A stretch of 64,000 nucleotides of DNA from Cryptomeria japonica (taxonomy: Eukaryota; Streptophyta; Pinopsida; Cupressales; Cupressaceae). Every line of letters starts with the position of its first letter. The first letter of the stretch is position 1. The position numbers and the translations under genes are program-made. The DNA lies in contig NC_081405.1 in assembly GCF_030272615.1 (NCBI RefSeq), positions 317,427,041 through 317,491,040 of the forward strand, read 5' to 3'. Below the pieces are notes generated by a model that saw nothing but the letters and a program-made list of their open reading frames with translations, ran no database searches and was not told the origin of the DNA. Below, one piece after another: positions 56,825 through 64,000 of the stretch.

Positions 56825-57855
56825 TTTTGCAAATATTATATGTTGCATTCCTCATTTCTGCTTCTAGACTGTCATTTTACCGAACCTAATTTGCTGATTG
56901 TTGGTTTGCAGGTACTTATTTCATTGTGAAAGATCAGAGTAATAAACTATTTCACCACCAAAGAATGCAATATAAACTACTAACTTTGTTTGCAGCTGCA
57001 GGATTTTGCACTTATATTTATTAAATTAGGCACATAAACTAATTACAATGGAAATGAACAAACATGTCTTACATGTCTTGATGATTGGTGAGTATTCTTT
57101 CACCTTTCTTAGGTGATCAGAAAGCTAGAATCATCCTTTGCTTTCAATTGCATATCTTTAGAGGGCCTATCACAGTGGGAAAAAGTAATCACCCTGTGAG
57201 AACGACCCAAGTGAGTACAGTTGGACCTGAGCATTCCAACTCACTATAATAAATAGGTCTCTGATGATTAAAGTCTCAGAGAATGGGATTATTTGAGTTT
57301 TCTCTTTGAGATCTCTCATATCGAGCATTTTGTAGGGCCTCACGGTCTCAATCACGTTTACATGACTACAACTTGTTTCAGTACCTTGTTGGGCTATAGG
57401 CCTCAATCATGCTTGCGTGACTTCAAGGGGTAATTTCAAATAGAATTCCTAACTAAGAACTTTAAAAATAGAAGCTACCTAATTCACCTCCAAAAGGGTG
57501 ATAATCTTTGTGCAAGAGAGATAGTAACTCTCCCAAGATACTTGCCATATCATGCCCCCATTAGTGTTTAGAGTCGGATAATACGGTGTTGAGAATCCAT
57601 TGCGTGAGACTCAGCAGCCATATTCTGATTAACTATTGGGTGTGTACCTAAGTTAGCAAGCAAAGGTTTTCATTCTTAGCCAATCTCCTTAGGATAGACT
57701 AATTGATGTGTTTTTAACAATAAAACCCTTTGAAACAAAAATATAGTCTAATTTCTATGTTTGTAAGTCAAGTCAAGATATCATCCATTAAAATACAACA
57801 AACATTGAAAACTCAAACTTCAAACTATCAAATTCACAAGTTTTGTAGCAGATTA

Positions 57856-58107
57856 GCTCTTTCAATCCAAACAGACGCACCTACAGTCCAAACAGTCGCA
57901 TCTATAGTCCAAACGGTCTCACATACGGTTCAAATAGTTGCATTTATAGTCCAAACATTAGCATTTTCAATCCAAACAGTTGCTCTTTCAGTCCAAACAT
58001 TAGCGTTTACAGTTCAAACATTAGCTCTTTCAGTCCAAACGGTCGCACCTTCGGTCCAAACAGTCGCATTTTCAATCCAAAGGTTAGCTCTCTTGGTGTT
58101 AATGTCA
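57856..58107 (+). repeat. 21-bp repeat block B (12 units)
   Basis: Units start at 57856 and every 21 bases to 58087. Consensus is close to GCATTTTCAGTCCAAACAGT plus one base. The shared GCATTT-GT-A skeleton links it to blocks A and C, but CCAAAC replaces GCAGAA at the centre. Confidence 0.95.
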
Positions 58108-58251
58108 AATTTCTCATATTTCAACATTAACTCTCAAAGGTTGAGCATATTATAGAGTTGGGTCAAAATTGAAATCTCCTAAGTTCAAACACTCAATTTG
58201 CTAAACCTACATATCATTATTTGAACTTTAGAGTCACTATATAGCAAAACA

Positions 58252-58482
58252 GAGTTCTTGGTTTGTCAGTCAGCATTTCTAGTCTGTATGTCAGTGTTTT
58301 TGGTCAGTATAGTAGCATTTTTGGTAAGTCTGTCAGAGTTTTTGGTTCAAACAACAGCGTTTCTAGTCTAAACAGTAGCATTTCTGGTCTAAATAGCAGA
58401 GTTCCTAGTTTAAACAATAGTGTTTCTAGTCTAAACAGCAGTGTTCCTGGTCATTTTGTTAGTGTTTTTGGTAAAATACATC
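58252..58482 (+). repeat. 21-bp repeat block C (11 units)
   Basis: Units start at 58252 and every 21 bases to 58462. Central units read GCATTTCTGGTCTAAATAGC plus one base and GTGTTTCTAGTCTAAACAGC plus one. The left half resembles block A and the right half block B, so all three blocks probably derive from one unit. Confidence 0.95.
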
Positions 58483-58958
58483 AAAATCAGAAAACAAAAA
58501 CAACCCATTTCTCAAACAGTCAAACATAGAGAATAGTTCATCTTGTTGGGTCATTTAATCAAGTTATCTTCTATCAAAAATAGATTCACGAACAAGACAC
58601 ACAAAAAAAGTCTCAAGTATTCACCTCAAACAAGTTAAAGATCAGACACCTTAAAGTGCAACAACACATTATCTTTGATAAACTGATTGTTCAAACATAG
58701 TTTCTCATCAGGATCTATCATCCTTTAATCATGAAACTACAACACTTGATTAGAATAACCTCGTTCTTTATCATAGGATATATCGTTCCTATTTGAACTT
58801 GGTCATATCAAAAATTAGAAAATTTGCACTCCAAAAACTAAGATCGAAAAACTTGTAAACAAGAAAATACTTGAAAAGATCATTTTGTGTCTATACATCT
58901 ACAAATTTCACCTCAACAATTGACCACTTATAATGACACATTACTCAAGATTTAAATA

Positions 58959-60788
58959 ATGAAAAACATTCAAAACACGTGTATGCCCGTTCTAACCAGG
59001 GCTCAGAGACAGAAAATTGCGGAAATAGAAATAGAAACAAAAATGTTTGAGATAACTAAAGACTATAGAACCATGGAACACGAAGATGAAATACAAGTGG
59101 AAGATGAGATACAAGTTGAAGAGGAAATAATAGAACAAAATATTAGAGACATCAAGAAAGATCCTCAATTTGACAAATTTATGAAGAAATTATTGGAGGG
59201 AGAAAAAGAAAAATATTTTCTAATGTTAGCCAAATCTGGTGCTACACTCCCCCAAGATTTTGATGTAAACAAATTGAAACAAAAGAAAAGTGGTCCTCCT
59301 CCTAATGATGAACAATATGAGGACATCTTTGGTCTCAAAATGAATAACACGTCAATTCCTAGCAACACCAGAAACAATGAGGAAACTTACATTCCCACAA
59401 GGGAGGAAGTAGAAATTCTAAATAACGCTCAATCCAATGAAGATACAAGAAGGGATAGAGATGATACAAGAAGAGATCAATATATTCCTAGAATGAAAAA
59501 TCATGGTCATACAAGAACAAAACATGTTGATAATCCTATCATAACTCTCACACAACAACTACAAACATTGCAAACACAAATCCAAGATATCCAAAGACGA
59601 AATGTTAGGCGATACTCGCTTCAAGAAATATGTCCTTATCCGTTTGATAGAAACCTCAACATGATACCTTTTCCTATAGGTTTCAAGACTCTGAGGTATG
59701 GAAAATATGACAGAAGCACTGACCCTCAAGATCACATAAGAGAATTTTGCACAATGAGCATGGAGTTTGCACATGAAGATACATACTTAATGAGACTATT
59801 TCCAAAGAGTTTAACTAGATTAGCCATGGAATGGTTCTCAAAACTTCCACCAAGAATTAGATCATTTTCAGAGTTGGTGGATGAGTTTGTATCCCAATAC
59901 GCTTATAAAATTCAACACGAAATAACCATGCTAGACCTATGTAACACAAAATAAAAAAGTGGAGAACCCTTCATGACATTCTTACAATGATGGAGGTGGT
60001 TAGCTTCGAGGTATCCTCGTACAGTGCAAGAGTATGAAAAAATGGACATTTTCATAGACAACTTAAACGATCAAATGAGTTATTACTAAAAAATGCAAGG
60101 AAATCAAAGTTTTGCAAAAATGATTGATAATGGAATCAGAATGGAGGAAGCCATGATAAAGAAAGGTAAGTTGAAAATATTTAAAGAAGGAGTTCACCCT
60201 CCTAACAACACTAACAACAATAATCACAATGATAAACCAAAATTTTGGAATAGAAATCGTAATGTCGTCAATGATGGGATAGTGGATAACAACAATGTAA
60301 AACCAAAGCAACCAGTTTTCAATTTATCCAATCACTCAGCAATAGCTCAACAAGACAACAATCACCAAAAAGCAACTATCAAAACTTTCTTTCGAAGATA
60401 ATTTACAAACATTGGTGAACCCCTTGGGTCCGCATTGAAAATAATTATCGCAAACAAATTGATTACATTACCAGAAGAAAGAAACTTTGAACCCAAGGTA
60501 AAAATTGCTTGGTGGAATGACAACCATTATTGTGATTTCCATCGAAACAAAGGACACAAAACAGATGCTTGTCAACGATTAAAACATGTCATCCAAGATT
60601 TGATTGATAACAAAATAATAACTGTGGATGGACATACAATAAATGAATCTCACACAACTTTCAAAACTCTGCTTCCTAATTATGAGAAGGGTGCATCATC
60701 AACAGGGAAAAATGGTAAAGGTAAAGCAAAGGTAAACTATGCTCATACATATGACAATGTGGTAAATGTAATCATCATTAAAGAATAA
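58959..60788 (+). pseudogene. Gag of gypsy element G2
   Basis: One frame from an ATG at 58959 (or the next at 58983, 'MPVLTRAQRQKIAEIEIE'). Residues 1-190 are charged and coiled-coil-like. The Retrotrans_gag capsid is at about 205-375 ('TDPQDHIREFCTMSMEFAHE', 'LTRLAMEWFSKLPPRIRSF', 'SELVDEFVSQYAYKIQHEI'). A Tat-type zinc motif follows ('YCDFHRNKGHKTDACQRLKH', near 60528-60587). Stops at 59952, 59988, 60087, 60399 and 60786 interrupt the frame without shifting it. The protein would form the particle. Confidence 0.85.
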
Positions 60789-61810
60789 CAACATCATGAA
60801 CTTGCTCATGTTATCACACGAAGTAAAGCCAAAGTTGTTTTGTTGGGTACTACAACAAACATGTCATCCACTACCAAACAATACAATCTAGTGGATCAAT
60901 TATAGAAAACAACCGCACAAATATCCATCTTAGAACTTTTAAAACTGTCACCTGCACACAAAGAGATTCTTGAACGAGCATTAGTAGATACCACAGTGTC
61001 CAAAGATCTTGATATTGATCAATTCCAAACCATGGTGGGACACCTCACAACTCCTCACTGCTTATCATTTACTAAAGAAGACGACATGTCCTTGCAACAC
61101 CCCCACAACGCTCCTTTGCATATTGAAGTCCTCGTTCACAAAACGTGAGTTAAACGTGTTCTAATAGATGGTGGAGCTGGCCTAAATATTTGTTCATTAA
61201 GTCTTGTAATGCCTTAGGATATTCAGAAGATGAAGTTGATCCCCATAAAAAGATCACCATAAAAGCCTATGACGAAGAAGAACGTTCCTCCAAAGGAATT
61301 GTGATACTACCCATCAGAGTAGGACCTTTATAGAAAAACACAGCATGCCAAGTTTTGGACTTGTACTTATCATATAATATACTCCTAGGGAAACCGTGGA
61401 TACATGACTTGCAAGCAATCCCATCAACCTATCATCAGTGTGTCAAATTTCCCTATGATGGACAAGAAATCACAATATCAGTAGATTCAAATCCATTCCA
61501 GTATTGCAGCAATCTAAAAATGGCTCAAGAAGTCATTGTTCCTCATAACAGGGAGGTGTCATCTTCAAACACACAATCCAAAGAACAATCCTTTGCCTCT
61601 ATTTTATCAAGTATGGAAAAACAAATGCAGTTAAGAGATCAAGGAAATGGAGAATACTCAATATCACAATTACCACTCTCTCCTAAATCCTTTGGAAAAC
61701 CATCAAACTCTAAACAACAACCAATTGTGAAACATCTTCTGATATTTGATGTAGCATTCATTAGTGTTGGAACCTTGTCAGAGGAGACAAAAGACAAAGA
61801 TGTGCTATAG
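60789..61810 (+). pseudogene. Protease region of gypsy element G2
   Basis: The Gag frame continues ('LELLKLSPAHKEILERALVD') to the retropepsin active site 'VLIDGGAGLNICSLSLV' at about 61156-61206, with DGGA as in many plant Tat elements. A stop lies just before it (61146) and after it (61215). Near 61215-61230 the frame shifts by two bases. The second half of the protease is '[20 protein letters not shown]' and '[16 protein letters not shown]' (61355-61470), which resembles the corresponding part of the G1 polyprotein at about 3985-4065. Confidence 0.8.
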
Positions 61811-63142
61811 TGGCTATACAAAGATGAAGAAATTCAACAAAAGGTCAAGAATATCAGAATACCTATAGAAAAATATGGAAAAGGATTCAACATTCTTCAA
61901 AAGATGGGATACACTAGAACAGGTCCTATAGGAAAAAGAAAACAAAGTATCTCAGAACCTATCCAACCTCATAATCAACAAGCTACATACAAATAAGGCT
62001 TAGGGTATGGACAAGTTACTCTACCAGAAGACACATCTTCTAACCAACAAAAAGAAGAATATGAAAAAAGACAAGAACAACTTGCAATTGAAAGGGAAGA
62101 AGCATCTGCAAAGCAACGATCACAACCAAAGATGAAATGGAAAAAGAAACAATCCTCAAATCAATAAGAGAAACAAACCAATAATACCTCCCAAGAAGCA
62201 TTAACTCTCAATCAAAACAAGCATGAACCTAGTACTAATCAAGGAGAACTGATAGTAAAGTTGACAGAACTCAATCTCAGTCTAGAAGAAGTTGAATATG
62301 AGAGAAGGAAAGATATAGCAAGACAAATAGAAGAAACACATCAAAAGCTATATGAACAAATTTGTAGATTGCAAGCTACAAGTGAGACAGTTTCTGATGA
62401 ATGGGAATCAGATTCCTATCATTTTGAAGAATCAGCTAAAGAAAATTGCTTTAAAGAAGATGTAGGAGTCGATGTAGTTCACACGTATGCAGGACAAACG
62501 TTAGGAACTAGTTCACTTGAATTAGAATCACATTTGCCTGACTTGGAATTAATTGAGGATGATCAAGAACTTCTTGGGCGAGGTCATTCTGATGAGGGTA
62601 CCATTCTGGACATTGACATACATATCGAAAACTTTGATAACTCAATCATGACCCTAAACACTCTCGAAACATCTCAACTAGATGATCCTTTACCTCTACT
62701 CCACCCCAAACTTATTGAATGGGAAAATGAAGGACATACTGCCATTGATACCTTTCCAAATGACTATGCCATATCTGTATATCTTAATGCAATCAAAACC
62801 GCAACAACTTCAACCAATAATTTCAGCAACGCATCTTCCAATCAAGTGGGTGCCAAATCTCCTAGTCCCAAAAGCGAAAATAAAGAAAACAATATCAAGT
62901 CTAATGTTGAAAACCATTTCTTGGCGACATTAGATCAGGTAAAAGTAAAAAGAAAGGACGTATCTAACGGTGAAAACCTCCTTGAGGCACTAGAAGATGG
63001 GAGATTTAACACTTTACCTGAGTACTATCAAGAAAGGTCATCAATTTTGATTGAACCAACAGAAGCAGTTAACATTGGGACATCAGAGCAACCCAAGATC
63101 CTACATCCAACAACTTCTCTAACAGAAAAGGAAAGGAAATAA
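61811..63142 (+). pseudogene. Linker of G2 Pol with G-patch-like motif
   Basis: Same frame as the RT downstream. 'KYGKGFNILQKMGYTRTGPI' followed by 'GKRKQ' (about 61870-61945) resembles a G-patch, a glycine-rich RNA-binding motif known between protease and RT in some retroelements. Charged, Gln/Glu-rich sequence follows, with stops at about 61994 and 62165. 293 open codons at 62261-63142 contain a predicted helical part ('ELNLSLEEVEYERRKDIARQ') and an acidic part. No further domain is recognised. Confidence 0.6.
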
Positions 63143-63145
63143 TAT

Positions 63146-64000
63146 ATGGAATTCTTTACACGAAGACAAATCGATTTCACCTGGTCATATGCAGACATGC
63201 CAGGGTTGGATCCAGAGCTTATTATGCATCACTTGAATGTCAATCTAGGAGCCAAACCAGTCAAACAAAAATTAAGAAAGATGCATCCACATATTGCTCT
63301 CTTGGTTAAAGCAGAACTAAAAAAATTACTGGATGTCAGATTCATCAGACCTATAGCATATCCTCAATGGGTATCAAACATTGTTCCTATTTCAAAGCCA
63401 AACAAAAGTATCAAAGTATGCACAGACTTCAGAGATCTTAATAATGCATGTCCAAAGGATGACTTTCCTTTGCCTAACATTGACATCATTGTAGATTTAA
63501 CAGTTGGACACTCCATGTTTTCTCTAATGGATGGTTTCTCTGGATACAATCAGATTAAAATAGCACTTGAGGACCAAGAAAAGACAGCTTTCACATGTCC
63601 ATGGGGTACTTTTTGCTGGAACGTCATGCCTTTTGGATTACAGAACGCAAGTGCCACATATCAGAGAGCTATGACAACAATATTCCATGACATGATGTAT
63701 ATATTCATGGAAGACAATGTGGATGACATCTTGGCAAAATCATACAACCGAGAAGAACATATTGAAATACTAGAAAAGATCTTTGATCGGTTAGAACAGT
63801 ACAAGCTACAAATAAATCCTAAGAAATGTGCCTTTGGTGTCACTTCAGGAAAGCTATTGGGATACATTGTTTCAGCTAGAGGTATTGAAGTAGATTCAGC
63901 TAAGGTTAAAGCAATCATGGAAATGACATCTCCCAAGAATATAAGTCAACTTAGATCACTACAAGGAAGATTGTAGCCAATTAGAAGATTTGTGGCTCAA
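63146..64000 (+). pseudogene. Reverse transcriptase of gypsy element G2, cut by window end
   Basis: Ty3/gypsy RT of the Tat type: 'MPGLDPELIMHHLNV', 'VRFIRPIAYPQWVSNIVPIS', 'KVCTDFRDLNNACPKDDFPL', 'SLMDGFSGYNQIKIALED', 'TFCWNVMPFGLQNASATYQR'. The catalytic box reads NVDD (63716-63727) where the family has Y or F before V, a change expected to harm the enzyme. The frame ends in a TAG at 63974-63976 within the usual 'LQGRL' motif and then continues in frame ('PIRRFVAQ') to the window end. RNase H and integrase should follow outside. Confidence 0.9.

Larger units (their letters stand above)
56340..58958 (+). other. Long untranslated leader of G2 with three 21-bp repeat blocks
   Basis: 2.6 kb between primer site and Gag. 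It has three arrays of one 21-bp repeat family (56531-56824, 57856-58107, 58252-58482). Between them (56830-57850) is sequence without repeats or coding signal. Frames of 88-141 codons across the arrays stay open only because 21 is divisible by three. Some Tat/Ogre elements carry an extra ORF before gag; I see no such conserved protein here. Confidence 0.7.

Noticed and set aside
56531-58482. CRISPR-like array.
   Set aside because: The repeats are directly tandem with no unique spacers, diverged, and inside a plant gypsy leader.
56438-58529. Open frames of 87-141 codons across the G2 leader, on both strands, with 7-residue repeats such as ISGLQNN and SVQTVAF.
   Set aside because: They stay open because the DNA repeat is 21 bp. 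The three blocks use different words and there is no start context or family match, so I treat them as repeat artefacts.
59952-63976. RIP-like C to T mutation inferred from the stop codons of G2.
   Set aside because: Every stop codon is one C to T step from a Gln or Arg codon, so stops alone prove nothing; family alignments are needed.

Overview
This window looks like an intergenic stretch of a large, retrotransposon-rich plant nuclear genome. I found no host gene, rRNA, tRNA or bacterial-type operon. Nearly everything recognisable belongs to LTR retrotransposons of the plant Ty1/copia and Ty3/gypsy types. The base composition is AT-rich, most coding frames carry several stops or frameshifts, and elements are nested several layers deep. 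Old, decayed, nested copies of this kind fit a conifer or other big-genome plant, but the species is an inference.

Left part (1-9057): a gypsy element without pol (element G1, + strand) has a long Gag-protease ORF at 1734-4589 and a 3' LTR at 5823-7092. It sits inside a copia Gag gene (element X, - strand, LTR 7725-9057). The LTR/copia junction is present twice (1-587 and 6794-7380), which points to a tandem duplication or ectopic recombination. 9058-13880 is AT-rich sequence in which I recognise nothing.

Centre (13881-46233): one old copia element (element B, - strand) is spread over more than 32 kb. Its 3' LTR is at 13881-15081, RNase H at 15490-15929, reverse transcriptase at 36471-37572, integrase, protease and Gag at 42757-45346, and 5' LTR at 45405-46233. 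Two large insertions split it. Insertion I (15930-36470, probable target duplication TAAAG) contains a complete gypsy chromovirus with nearly 4-kb LTRs (element T, 19427-32152, target duplication CATAG), a solo LTR (32965-34394) and a SINE-like stretch. Insertion J (37573-42756) is a copia-like element without pol that carries two unusual ORFs.

Right part (46234-64000): element C (+ strand, same family as J) is inserted in the 5' LTR of B. Element D (+ strand) abuts C at 48450. A copia element E (- strand, 48806-53601, target duplication ATGAG) is inserted in the LTR of D. A Tat/Ogre-like gypsy element G2 (+ strand, from 55278 past the window end) cuts the Gag-like ORF of D. G2 has a long leader with three blocks of 21-bp repeats before its gag-pol frame.

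The best candidates for something undescribed are: (1) the two-ORF, pol-less J/C/D family, with a coiled-coil/zinc-knuckle ORF1 and an unrecognised conserved ORF2 with a basic tail; (2) the 21-bp leader repeat family of G2; and (3) the near-perfect 52-bp palindrome centred on CACGTG in both LTRs of E. All calls rest on reading by eye; no database search was possible.
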